Of a stretch of 12,632 bases of DNA, positions 1 through 6,495 are shown in pieces. The stretch is taken from NCBI GenBank assembly GCA_018815145.1, contig JAHIYL010000250.1, positions 1-12,632 on the forward strand. The letters run 5' to 3'. The stretch is from Nanobdellota archaeon (GTDB lineage: Archaea > Nanobdellota > Nanobdellia > Woesearchaeales > GW2011-AR15). Made by a program: the position numbers and the translations under genes. How positions within the stretch are numbered: position 1 is the stretch's first letter; every line of letters begins with the position of its first letter. The notes under the pieces were generated by a model. That model worked only from the letters and a program-made list of their open reading frames with translations, was not told where the DNA came from and ran no database searches.

Positions 1-8
1 ATAAAAAT

Positions 9-410
9 TTAATTTTTAGATTTCTTTTTCTTCTGAGATACCACTTTCTCGGTGGTCAGAAGCTGTATCTTATTTGGATCTCTTTTTATCTCTTTTATTA
101 TTGTTGCCGGACCTATGATGGTGAATCCTTCACGGTCTCCAAGCATCATCCGGATCATAATCTTTTTTATCTTCTTAAAAAAATCCTTTGTCTTTTTGTC
201 GGGATATATGACTGAAAGCTCAATACCTGAAAATTTCTCATCAATCGACTCCATTGTCTTTTCAATGAGCTTTGTCTCTTCTTCTTTCTTGAGCCTTCCT
301 TCAAGAAGGACTATCTTCTCTTCCATTGCAAGAGCTAGTAATTTTTTGATCCTCTTTTCAGAATCCAAGTCCGCAATATCATTGTACGGCACAAATTGCA
401 ATGTTAGCAT
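9..410 (-). CDS. DUF2073 family protein, partner of Era-like GTPase
   Basis: A 133-residue soluble protein that I recognise as the archaeal DUF2073 family. Its biochemical role is unknown. It begins MLTLQFVPYND, has a charged helical middle (about residues 16-60), a beta-type segment IELSVIYPD (63-71) and a conserved-looking stretch GDREGFTIIGPATII (91-105). It ends in a lysine-rich tail (KKKKSKN). There is no signal peptide or membrane segment. It lies 21 nt downstream of the Era-like GTPase gene on the same strand, and this pairing is recurrent in archaea, so a shared role with the GTPase is the natural inference. The ATG is supported by a strong Shine-Dalgarno sequence, GAGGTGA, just upstream. 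Family assignment is firm; function is open. Confidence 0.85.
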   Translation of the reverse strand: MLTLQFVPYNDIADLDSEKRIKKLLALAMEEKIVLLEGRLKKEEETKLIEKTMESIDEKFSGIELSVIYPDKKTKDFFKKIKKIMIRMMLGDREGFTIIGPATIIKEIKRDPNKIQLLTTEKVVSQKKKKSKN

Positions 411-413
411 TGT

Positions 414-420
414 TCACCTC
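414..420 (-). promoter_or_regulatory. Shine-Dalgarno site of the DUF2073 gene
   Basis: On the minus strand GAGGTGA lies in the 21-nt gap after the GTPase stop codon and 3 nt before the DUF2073 ATG. It matches the archaeal anti-SD well and fixes this start. The downstream gene of the operon has an SD, while the leading GTPase gene has none. Confidence 0.75.
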
Positions 421-431
421 TTTTTGTACTA

Positions 432-1061
432 TCATCCTGCCATATCAAGCAGTTTTTCATAAAATTCATCCATTCCATTTCCATATTTTGCTGAAATCCC
501 TACAATATCATATTGCGGGAAAGCAGATTTTATTTTCTTGATGTCTGCCTTTTTAAGGTCCACCTTGTTTGCAACCAATAATACAGGGATATTTCTTGCC
601 TGAAGATTGCCGATTATTGTGATATTGACCTGTGAATATGGGTCCTTTGTTGCATCAAGCACAACAATGACAGTGTCCATATCATCAAGCCATTTGATTG
701 CGTCAATGATGCCTTTTGTTGCTTCTTTTGCTCTGTTCTTTGCATCCTTTTCGTCCATGTATTTCATGAAATCTTCGTAATCGATCTTTGTTGCGATTCC
801 GGGAGTATCCACCAGGCTAAGAGTCAATTCTTTGCCTTTGGCTTTAATTGTGATCTGCTCTTTTATCTGTATCTCACGTGTCTCATGGGCAATCTCAGAG
901 ACATTTCCCATATCTTCGCCCAGCCAATCCTGGCATATCCTGTTTGCAAGTGTTGTTTTCCCGCCATTGGGCGGACCATAAAGACCCAACTTAACCTGTT
1001 TTTTCTTTCTGAATAGGTTATTGAAGAATCTATTGAAGAATTTTGAAATTACGTCAAACAT
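432..1061 (-). CDS. Era-like small GTP-binding protein
   Basis: A 209-residue GTPase of the TRAFAC class, Era-like archaeal group. All G motifs are visible: G1 GPPNGGKT (29-36), a candidate G2 threonine at T61 in HETRE, G3 DTPG (85-88), G4 NKVD (165-168) and G5 SAK (190-192). Unlike bacterial Era it has no C-terminal KH domain; the protein ends right after the G domain. The first 22 residues are an aromatic and basic segment (MFDVISKFFNRFFNNLFRKK) that could form an amphipathic helix able to lie on a membrane or bind RNA. It is followed by DUF2073 in an evident two-gene operon. The start has no SD but sits about 27 nt from a strong TATA box, so the mRNA is probably leaderless. The GTPase call is secure; the cellular role is unknown. 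Confidence 0.9.
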   Translation of the reverse strand: MFDVISKFFNRFFNNLFRKKKQVKLGLYGPPNGGKTTLANRICQDWLGEDMGNVSEIAHETREIQIKEQITIKAKGKELTLSLVDTPGIATKIDYEDFMKYMDEKDAKNRAKEATKGIIDAIKWLDDMDTVIVVLDATKDPYSQVNITIIGNLQARNIPVLLVANKVDLKKADIKKIKSAFPQYDIVGISAKYGNGMDEFYEKLLDMAG

Positions 1062-1082
1062 ACATAAATTAATTCTTTGAAT

Positions 1083-1101
1083 AGTATATATACTTTTTGG
1101 T
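1083..1101 (-). promoter_or_regulatory. TATA/BRE promoter of the GTPase-DUF2073 operon
   Basis: The palindromic TATA box AGTATATATACT (1083-1094) is preceded on the minus strand by an A-rich BRE-like CCAAAAAG. Its centre is about 27 nt from the GTPase ATG, which places the transcription start at or within a few bases of the start codon. This implies a leaderless transcript. Confidence 0.65.
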
Positions 1102-1138
1102 TTTTTGTTATTGAGAAATGGGGAATGGAATTAAATAA

Positions 1139-1534
1139 TCAAGTGATGAGAATTGTACTTATTTCTTCAATATTCTTAAAATGATTGTCTTTTGTCACAA
1201 GAATCAGATTATGTTCTTTTGCCTGGGCTGCTATAATAAGGTCTGCCAGCGGAATATGGACACCTTTTTTTTCATTTGAATATTTTAGTTCTGCTATGTA
1301 TTCAGCTGTTTTTGCATCAGCTTTTAGGATATTGTATTTTTTCAATTTTGACAGGATCTTCTGCTGGTTTTCATAAGATTTGTTCTTGATCCCAACCAAA
1401 TATTCAAAATAGGTTATGAAACTGATTGCAGCATTTTCAGGATGGGTTTTACTTAATTCTTTGATTGAGAATATTGTTTTATCAATTCTGTTATCAATAT
1501 CTATCAGGGTCGAGGTGTCAAGCATTAATCCCAT
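1139..1534 (-). CDS. vapC: VapC-like PIN-domain ribonuclease toxin
   Basis: A 131-residue single PIN domain. The acidic residues expected for the metal-dependent ribonuclease site are present: D6 in LDTSTLID, E44 in YFEYLVG, D98 in PLADLIIAA and D116 in VTKDNHF. Length and motif order match VapC toxins, which usually cut tRNA or rRNA; the target here cannot be read from sequence. The antitoxin gene lies immediately upstream and overlaps it. Two starts are possible. The ATG at 1534 has a weak AGGGA six bases upstream. The ATG at 1525 (residue 4) overlaps the antitoxin stop as TAATG and still leaves MLDTS at the N-terminus. No T-tract follows the stop, so transcription may run on toward the GTPase operon. 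Confidence 0.85.
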   Translation of the reverse strand: MGLMLDTSTLIDIDNRIDKTIFSIKELSKTHPENAAISFITYFEYLVGIKNKSYENQQKILSKLKKYNILKADAKTAEYIAELKYSNEKKGVHIPLADLIIAAQAKEHNLILVTKDNHFKNIEEISTILIT

Positions 1535-1785
1535 TTTATGTCCCTATAACCATAGTCACTGCGCATCTCCTTAACCAGTATTTTGATTTTATCTGCGTCT
1601 TTATCACTCAATAGTTTTTCTCCATTAAGGATATCATCCCAAAATTTTTTTGCTTTTCGCTCTTTATAGAATTTAACAAGATCTGAAAAGAAATCTCCCA
1701 TGTTTTTGTTGTTTTCAGCAGCCATAGATTTGAATTCAGCCCATGATGTATTGTCTACTCCTTTGATTGTTTTGACTTCTGACAT
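1525..1785 (-). CDS. vapB: VapB-like antitoxin, probable ribbon-helix-helix protein
   Basis: An 86-residue acidic/basic protein directly upstream of, and overlapping, the PIN toxin gene. Its N-terminus reads as a short strand (KTIKGV, 5-10) followed by two helices (about 14-25 and 30-45), as expected of a ribbon-helix-helix DNA-binding antitoxin. The charged C-terminal half (45-86) would be the toxin-binding part. Assignment rests mainly on gene order, size and this secondary-structure pattern, since no signature residue is decisive. There is no SD; a TATA box is centred about 30 nt upstream of the ATG, suggesting a leaderless mRNA. RHH antitoxins commonly repress their own promoter, and the palindromic promoter region here would suit that, but this is inference. 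Confidence 0.7.
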   Translation of the reverse strand: MSEVKTIKGVDNTSWAEFKSMAAENNKNMGDFFSDLVKFYKERKAKKFWDDILNGEKLLSDKDADKIKILVKEMRSDYGYRDIKWD

Positions 1786-1810
1786 TATAAAGGTAACAAA
1801 GTATTACTTG

Positions 1811-1832
1811 TATTTAAATATTACTTTTTTCG
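1811..1832 (-). promoter_or_regulatory. vapBC promoter overlapping the methyltransferase 3' end
   Basis: The palindromic TATA box TATTTAAATA (1811-1820) is preceded on the minus strand by CGAAAAAAGTAA, an A-rich BRE-like element. That element is formed by the last codons and stop of the upstream methyltransferase gene. The spacing of about 30 nt to the vapB ATG fits archaeal promoter geometry. Confidence 0.6.
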
Positions 1833-2786
1833 TAACTTCGCTACGAAAAAACCTTCTGTATCATTATCCTGAGGAGAGAGCCTCAAACATTTAGAAACAT
1901 CCTTATGATACTTCTCACCCCTATATTCGGTGAATGCCGCTGTCCTTTTCAGTGGCAATTCAATATCTTCTAATCTTGCATCATCAAAAGTGTCCAGAAG
2001 ATGTGAGACTATTCCTTCATTTTCAATTGGTTCGACAGAGCATGTTGAATAAACCATGACAGCTCCGGGTTTAAGGATTGAAAACCCTATCTCTATCAAC
2101 TTTTTCTGGGTTGACGCCAGCCTCTCTACCATTGTCTCATTCCATATCCTGAGAGTCTTGATGCTCTTTCTGATAGTGCCTGTCCCTGAGCAAGGCGCAT
2201 CAACAAGGATCTTGTCAAACCTTAGGCTTGATTTTGCAAACCATTGGCCGAACATCAGTGTCATGATAGTGTTTGTTAGACCCATCCTCTGGACATTTAC
2301 ACCTAACGATTTCAGCCGGTCTCCTTTGAAATCATTTGCAATCAGTATGCCTTTGTTTTCCATGTACTGGGCTATCTGTGTTGATTTTGAACCCGGTGCA
2401 GCGCACATATCCAGCACAAGCTCTCCGGGTTTTGGCTGCAGTACAACAGGTGGTATCAAAGATGCTGCTTCCTGGACATAGAAGTAACCCAGCAAAAATT
2501 CCCTGGTGCAGCCGATATCTCTTCTGCCAGTTTTATGACTTATCCAGAAACCCTCTTTACACCAAGGCACCTGTTCCAGCATCCAGCCTTTTGATTCAAG
2601 GCTCTTTTTTACTTTTGCTATGCTTGCCTTGACAGTATTGACCCGGATTGACCTTCTGAGATATGTAAGGGAAAATTTCATGAACTCATCATAATTGTCC
2701 CTGAATATTTCTCTGAAATGCTTCTCGAACTTAGGTTTTATCTCAAAATCCTGTGATGAGCCTGCAATCTTTACCATGTCTGCCAT
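1821..2786 (-). CDS. NOL1/NOP2/Sun-family RNA (cytosine-5) methyltransferase
   Basis: A 321-residue SAM-dependent enzyme that forms 5-methylcytosine in RNA. The N-terminal RNA-binding part includes the family motif RVNT (48-51). The Rossmann catalytic domain follows: motif I LDMCAAPGSKS (125-135), motif IV DAPCSGTG (196-203) with C199, and motif VI STCSVEPIENE (247-257) with C249. C249 is expected to be the nucleophile and C199 the release cysteine. It ends in the typical TEGFFVAKLRK. There is no PUA domain. Size and form match archaeal tRNA m5C methyltransferases of the aTrm4/NSUN6-like type, but whether tRNA or rRNA is the target cannot be fixed from sequence. The ATG at 2786 is chosen over the ATG at 2777 because a TATA box is centred about 29 nt upstream of it. 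Confidence 0.92.
   Translation of the reverse strand: MADMVKIAGSSQDFEIKPKFEKHFREIFRDNYDEFMKFSLTYLRRSIRVNTVKASIAKVKKSLESKGWMLEQVPWCKEGFWISHKTGRRDIGCTREFLLGYFYVQEAASLIPPVVLQPKPGELVLDMCAAPGSKSTQIAQYMENKGILIANDFKGDRLKSLGVNVQRMGLTNTIMTLMFGQWFAKSSLRFDKILVDAPCSGTGTIRKSIKTLRIWNETMVERLASTQKKLIEIGFSILKPGAVMVYSTCSVEPIENEGIVSHLLDTFDDARLEDIELPLKRTAAFTEYRGEKYHKDVSKCLRLSPQDNDTEGFFVAKLRKK
1825..1851. repeat. Perfect 10-bp inverted repeat at the methyltransferase 3' end
   Basis: TTTTTTCGTA (1825-1834) and TACGAAAAAA (1842-1851) are perfect inverted arms around a 7-nt loop. The repeat lies over the codons for the last residues of the methyltransferase and touches the BRE of the vapB promoter. It could be an RNA hairpin at the transcript end or an operator. 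It could also be a by-product of codons for the common family ending FFVAKLRK. Confidence 0.7.
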
Positions 2787-2810
2787 AGATAATGAGATTT
2801 ATGTCTGTTC

Positions 2811-2826
2811 TTATATTATTTTTGTA
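2811..2826 (-). promoter_or_regulatory. TATA promoter of the RNA methyltransferase gene
   Basis: On the minus strand AATAATATAA (2811-2820) follows an A-rich ACAAAA. It is centred about 29 nt from the ATG. No SD is visible between them, so the message is probably leaderless. Confidence 0.5.
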
Positions 2827-2849
2827 AACACTCATTAAATATTATCAGT

Positions 2850-2861
2850 AAAAAGCAAAAA
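2850..2861 (-). terminator. T-tract terminator after the CapK-acyltransferase operon
   Basis: On the minus strand TTTTTGCTTTTT lies about 30 nt beyond the acyltransferase stop codon. Paired T5 runs without a GC-rich hairpin are typical of archaeal termination sites. Confidence 0.45.
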
Positions 2862-2891
2862 TTTTCTTCTATTGATTCATCAGCAGAATGT

Positions 2892-4103
2892 CTACAACGG
2901 CTTATCCAGTTTTGTTGATTCTTTTCCGATTCTTTTGAAAAGTTCCACCCAGAAATATTCGATGCTATACTTAAAGCCGTTCTTTTTCCAGAAATTCAGT
3001 ATCACTATCCAGATCAGGACATTGATACCTCCAAATGCAAGGCTTGCTTCGATTGTCTGATTCCAGCCTGGTGCTAATGCAGTTGCAGCTATTCTTAGCA
3101 GTTCTGAAAGTGCTGTTTCCAGAAGATAGATGGTAAGACTGACCCTGCTGAACCATGAAATGAAATTTGGCCTTTTGAACAATTTTGGAAATTTATTTGA
3201 CAATAGGAGTCCTGATATGAGAATCAATATGAATATTCCCAGTTCAAGCTGTGTCTTGAAATACCAAAAAAAATCAGGAGTAGAAATTGTCTTTTCAAAG
3301 TTCATGCTTCCTACAAGACCAAACACCAAAAAGAAAAATCCGACAGGTATCATGACTTTTTTCATAAGGCTAAATCTTTTTCTATAGAACATCAATGCTG
3401 CTGCAGAGGAAAACAGTCCATATGCCATATACGGAAGCAAGGGATAAGGATTTGCAAGAAAAAAACTCAAGAACCCGGCACCAAGATAATTTCCAGCTTC
3501 GAGTGAGATAATAAATAGGCTGTGAAGGGGAATCCTTACAAATGAGAAAAGCATGATGAAAAATCCTGATGACAACAAGATAAGATAATTTCTTTTTTCT
3601 TTGTCAATGCCATTTTTTTTAAAGAGTTGTCTAAATATTAAGGATATTGCAATCAGGTTCAGTCCGATTGTTGACAGAGAAGAGCCTTCAAAAAATTTTG
3701 AGATATGCGGGAAAGTGATGTGCATGTTTCTTAATGAGGCAGCTATCAATGTCATGTTCGGCTGATTGTTCACAAAATCATTTGCCCATCTTCCGAAGAT
3801 AACATTCAGGAGATAGTGGAAAACCAGGAGCAACGCACCGGCAATGATCAAATATCTATAATGTGGAGTATTTTTTTTTTCACCGGCTCTTTTGGTAAGC
3901 ATCAATGTATTGACAAATCCGGAATACACGATAAGGATTCCTCCCCAAAGCACAAGGAAGCTTATGAGCACAACACTAATGGGAGGATCTGAAAAATCAA
4001 TCAGGTGTATATTTGCAAAATTATAGACTGATGTGTGGAAGAATACAACAAACATCATAGCTATGCCTCTGAATATGTCCAACAAATTATTTCTTTTTGT
4101 CAT
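2892..4103 (-). CDS. Multi-pass membrane acyltransferase (acyltransferase-3/YeiB-like)
   Basis: A 403-residue integral membrane protein with roughly ten hydrophobic segments (for example about 10-30, 42-66, 83-103, 145-160, 172-190, 225-240, 250-268, 285-303, 320-342 and 355-372). The N-terminus LLDIFRGIAMMFVVFFH carries the D, RG and H pattern (D9, R12, H23) typical of membrane acyltransferases that move acyl groups onto sugars or lipids. The segment FSRVSLTIYLLETALSE (318-334) and the C-terminus resemble the related YeiB/DUF418 group, so subfamily is uncertain. The start codon overlaps the stop of the CapK-like gene as ATGA, with no SD, which indicates translational coupling. The likely role is acylation of a cell-surface glycan or lipid, using a substrate prepared by its operon partner; the substrate is not readable. 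Confidence 0.72.
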   Translation of the reverse strand: MTKRNNLLDIFRGIAMMFVVFFHTSVYNFANIHLIDFSDPPISVVLISFLVLWGGILIVYSGFVNTLMLTKRAGEKKNTPHYRYLIIAGALLLVFHYLLNVIFGRWANDFVNNQPNMTLIAASLRNMHITFPHISKFFEGSSLSTIGLNLIAISLIFRQLFKKNGIDKEKRNYLILLSSGFFIMLFSFVRIPLHSLFIISLEAGNYLGAGFLSFFLANPYPLLPYMAYGLFSSAAALMFYRKRFSLMKKVMIPVGFFFLVFGLVGSMNFEKTISTPDFFWYFKTQLELGIFILILISGLLLSNKFPKLFKRPNFISWFSRVSLTIYLLETALSELLRIAATALAPGWNQTIEASLAFGGINVLIWIVILNFWKKNGFKYSIEYFWVELFKRIGKESTKLDKPL

Positions 4104-5446
4104 TTTATATCTTTTATATTACAGACTATCCTTATCAATTTATTTGATCTTTTGTTTGATCTTGGCTCTCCAAAAATTACCTTAACATCAGGTTTCTTGC
4201 ATCCGTATCCGTTGAAGACATCTCTTATGGCATCAGTCAATTTGTTTTTGATTTTTTCTTTGTCTCCCTTATTGTTAAGTTTTATCCTTAATGTGACTTT
4301 TGTGAAACCTTCCTGGATTGCCTGGAAATCAACAATGTCGTCAGAAGCTGTGATAATTGCCCTGGAGATATAATCCTGATATATAAAGTGTTTTTTCCGG
4401 TCATTTTTTCTGATGCCCCAGAAAAGATCATTTGCTCTGCCATGAATATGTTCTATTACTCGGAAATTTGAGCCGCAGCTACATTTTTTTGTGCTCAATG
4501 TCAATATGTCATTGAGGTCATACCGTATTATCGGCTGTGATGTCTTATGAAGATCAGTGACCAAAAGCCTGTAGCAAGGCTTTCCATCCGGAGTTGGTTT
4601 TCCATCCTGGTTAAAAAGCTCAAAAAATACAATATCCTCATTGATATGCAGATTTCCCTTGTTGCAGGTCATGGCATAGCTGCCTTCACTGCCCTGATAT
4701 ATCTGATAGACTTTGCATCTGAATTTTGATTCAATGTATTCTTTTGCATCGGGGTAGAGCACTTCTGCATATGAATACAGAATCTTAGGTTTGATATCCA
4801 GTTTTTTATTTGAATAACCCTCTGCAATCAATTTGAGCATGCTGGGTGGTGCTGAGATGACATTTGGATCCAGTTTCTCGAGCCTGTCATATATTGTCTC
4901 AATAGGTTGCAGCTGATTTATGTACGTCAGTTTATTTCCAAATTTATTATAATTGAATGCAGGGGAACTTACCCGGAGGATAAAAGCACAGTTCAGTTTC
5001 TCTTTTTTTGGCAGGACAATCCTTGAGACATACATTGCTTTGAGATACCTTTCTTCAGCCTGTGTGGTTATTACGATACCCTTATTGCCGGATGTGCCTG
5101 ATGACATACCAATATTGATGCCCTTATACCTTTTTGAATAATCCTTTTTCTTTTCTACATCAAGCGCAAAATCTATCATATCTTCCTTATTTAGCCCAAG
5201 AGTGTTGTATTGGGACAGGTTCTGCATCATGATCGCTTTATCTACGTGCGGCAGGGAAGAGAAATCATCAAGATCATATGCTTTGTAATGCTCTCTAAAA
5301 AATTCAGATCCATCTATCGCTTTTTTCACAATCCATCTGGCTCTCTTCATCTGGTATCTTTTGATATCATTGGATGACCAGTTCCTGAACCGATATTTGG
5401 ATAATAAATAGAAAAGAATGAATGATCTTTCACCAAGTTCCATCAT
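4100..5446 (-). CDS. CapK/PaaK-like adenylate-forming enzyme
   Basis: A 448-residue member of the ANL superfamily in the phenylacetate-CoA ligase / coenzyme F390 synthetase / CapK branch. Visible motifs are the P-loop SSGTSGNKG (115-123), YQGSEG (250-255), IRYDLNDIL (307-315) and HGRAND (335-340). K436 in NKLIR is the probable catalytic lysine of the C-terminal subdomain. C261, H267, C322 and C324 (C-x5-H and C-x-C) form a likely zinc site as in other PaaK-type proteins. Such enzymes activate a carboxylic acid as an acyl-adenylate; the acid here is unknown. Overlap with the membrane acyltransferase, and the occurrence of CapK proteins in capsule loci, favour cell-surface modification over aromatic degradation. 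Tandem ATGs at 5446 and 5443 are both possible starts. Confidence 0.82.
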   Translation of the reverse strand: MMELGERSFILFYLLSKYRFRNWSSNDIKRYQMKRARWIVKKAIDGSEFFREHYKAYDLDDFSSLPHVDKAIMMQNLSQYNTLGLNKEDMIDFALDVEKKKDYSKRYKGINIGMSSGTSGNKGIVITTQAEERYLKAMYVSRIVLPKKEKLNCAFILRVSSPAFNYNKFGNKLTYINQLQPIETIYDRLEKLDPNVISAPPSMLKLIAEGYSNKKLDIKPKILYSYAEVLYPDAKEYIESKFRCKVYQIYQGSEGSYAMTCNKGNLHINEDIVFFELFNQDGKPTPDGKPCYRLLVTDLHKTSQPIIRYDLNDILTLSTKKCSCGSNFRVIEHIHGRANDLFWGIRKNDRKKHFIYQDYISRAIITASDDIVDFQAIQEGFTKVTLRIKLNNKGDKEKIKNKLTDAIRDVFNGYGCKKPDVKVIFGEPRSNKRSNKLIRIVCNIKDIK

Positions 5447-5464
5447 AGATTGTTTGTTGGATAA

Positions 5465-5482
5465 CTATATAAAACTTATTTT
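5465..5482 (-). promoter_or_regulatory. TATA promoter of the CapK-acyltransferase operon
   Basis: On the minus strand GTTTTATATAG (5465-5475), preceded by an A-rich AAAATAA, is centred 24-27 nt from the tandem ATGs. This would give a leaderless message. Confidence 0.6.
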
Positions 5483-5507
5483 GTTGTTGGACAGGATCAA
5501 TTGCCTT

Positions 5508-6101
5508 TCAGATTACCTGGAGCACCAGGGTAAGTATAATGCATACGATTCCTGCAACCATCATCCTGAAGCTTCCCTTTATCAGGCTACCTTTTGATAT
5601 CTTGCCGAGGAATGCACCAAGGAGTGCGAGCAGAGCAAATGCAATAACAAGTGAAATTATATAGGCTAATTTGATTGATTCTCTGCTTACCATAAAGAAA
5701 GGGATGATGACTATCATTGAAGATAGGAATGGGCTCAGGCCGTCGATTGCTGTGATGACTTTTGTTGCGAATTTTGCTGCCTTCTCAATGCTAGTGTTCT
5801 TCATCTTTTTGAGGATCACTTTTTCAAGCTCACGGATCTCCTTTATCCGTTCTGCCTTTTCTGTGTAATATGCACCCCATGCGCCTGAGACACCCATGGC
5901 GATCGATGCACCGATCCCTGTCTTTATGACTATTATCGGATCCTTGATACCTGCATACATGCTGCCGAGGATGATTCCCATGATTGTAAGTATCCCATCA
6001 AAGGAATTGTTGGCAAACACTCTTCTTCCTATGTCTCCAATATGGGCTATCTTATCGTACTTCTTGTATTTTTTCCAGAATTTCTTAAAAAGCATTTTCA
6101 A
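5508..6101 (-). CDS. VIT1/CCC1-like membrane protein (TIGR00267-type)
   Basis: A 197-residue membrane protein of the vacuolar iron transporter (VIT/CCC1) superfamily, archaeal short type. The order is: a basic N-terminus; TM1 with FDGILTIMGIILG (34-46), matching the family's first membrane motif with D35; TM2 ASIAMGVSGAWGAYYTEKAE (65-84) leading into a charged cytoplasmic helix to about 118; then three more membrane segments (about 118-138, 143-165 and 175-197). The family moves divalent metals such as Fe2+ or Mn2+ out of the cytosol; the substrate is not proven here. The first codon shown is TTG at 6101, which overlaps the DUF211 stop as TTGA and has AGGAT 8 nt upstream. An ATG at 6095 (residue 3) is the alternative. 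Confidence 0.78.
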   Translation of the reverse strand: MKMLFKKFWKKYKKYDKIAHIGDIGRRVFANNSFDGILTIMGIILGSMYAGIKDPIIVIKTGIGASIAMGVSGAWGAYYTEKAERIKEIRELEKVILKKMKNTSIEKAAKFATKVITAIDGLSPFLSSMIVIIPFFMVSRESIKLAYIISLVIAFALLALLGAFLGKISKGSLIKGSFRMMVAGIVCIILTLVLQVI

Positions 6102-6394
6102 TGAGGTGAATCCTGATGCGTATCTACTTCATCAACCATCTCTTTTCCTGAGGATACTTTGTCAATTGAGTGGATGCTGCCCCCTATCTCATCAATCTTG
6201 TTGGATATCTGCTCATAAGGGATGCTTGGTCCTTCGATAGTCACTTTGACATTCTCTACTTTGCTGTCGATCTCATACACAGTCACATCAACACCTGAAA
6301 CTCCCTCCACATCACTGAGAGATGAGGCTAGTTCAAGGATCGATGGTTGGTGCGGCTTTAATATGTCTAGAACAACTCTTCTGATTTTTCCCAT
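6098..6394 (-). CDS. DUF211 family protein
   Basis: A 98-residue soluble protein of the archaeal DUF211 family, recognised from RRVVLDILKPHQPSILELA (5-23), SGVDVTVYEID (33-43) and VKVTIEG (49-55), with GGSIHSID (71-78) near the end. The beta-alpha-beta pattern suggests a ferredoxin-like fold. The C-terminus DTHQDSPH carries extra Asp/His residues. Function is not established; the family often neighbours VIT-like membrane proteins, and here the next gene is one, overlapping it. A regulatory or metal-sensing role for that transporter is therefore a reasonable inference. The ATG is supported by an AAAGGTGA Shine-Dalgarno with a 10-nt spacer. Confidence 0.85.
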   Translation of the reverse strand: MGKIRRVVLDILKPHQPSILELASSLSDVEGVSGVDVTVYEIDSKVENVKVTIEGPSIPYEQISNKIDEIGGSIHSIDKVSSGKEMVDEVDTHQDSPH

Positions 6395-6404
6395 TTCTAT
6401 TGGT

Positions 6405-6412
6405 TCACCTTT
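6405..6412 (-). promoter_or_regulatory. Shine-Dalgarno site of the DUF211 gene
   Basis: On the minus strand AAAGGTGA lies 10 nt before the ATG. This is one of the few leading genes in the window with an SD, so its transcript probably has a short 5' leader. Confidence 0.65.
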
Positions 6413-6430
6413 AGATATTGTTAAATGCCC

Positions 6431-6449
6431 AAAGTTTAAAAAATTTATG
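6431..6449 (-). promoter_or_regulatory. Probable TATA promoter of the DUF211-VIT operon
   Basis: On the minus strand the A/T-rich AAATTTTTTAAACTT (6431-6445) lies about 26 nt upstream of the SD region, so a leader of about 20 nt that includes the SD would be made. The T6 run inside it could also end elp3 transcripts. Confidence 0.4.
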
Positions 6450-6495
6450 GAAAATGCTGCTGGGAAGAAATAATTCTAGTTAGTAAATGGCATAT

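Noticed and set aside
1083..1094. Palindromic TATA element as a divergent promoter
   Set aside because: No plus-strand gene follows it within the window, so only the minus-strand use is supported.
2056..2481. Plus-strand open frame of 141 codons antisense to the RNA methyltransferase
   Set aside because: It mirrors the catalytic domain codons of the methyltransferase and shows no independent signals.
2971..3156. Second minus-strand frame inside the acyltransferase gene
   Set aside because: It is out of frame within the membrane protein gene, short, and has no SD or promoter. The main frame is uninterrupted, so it is not a frameshift remnant.
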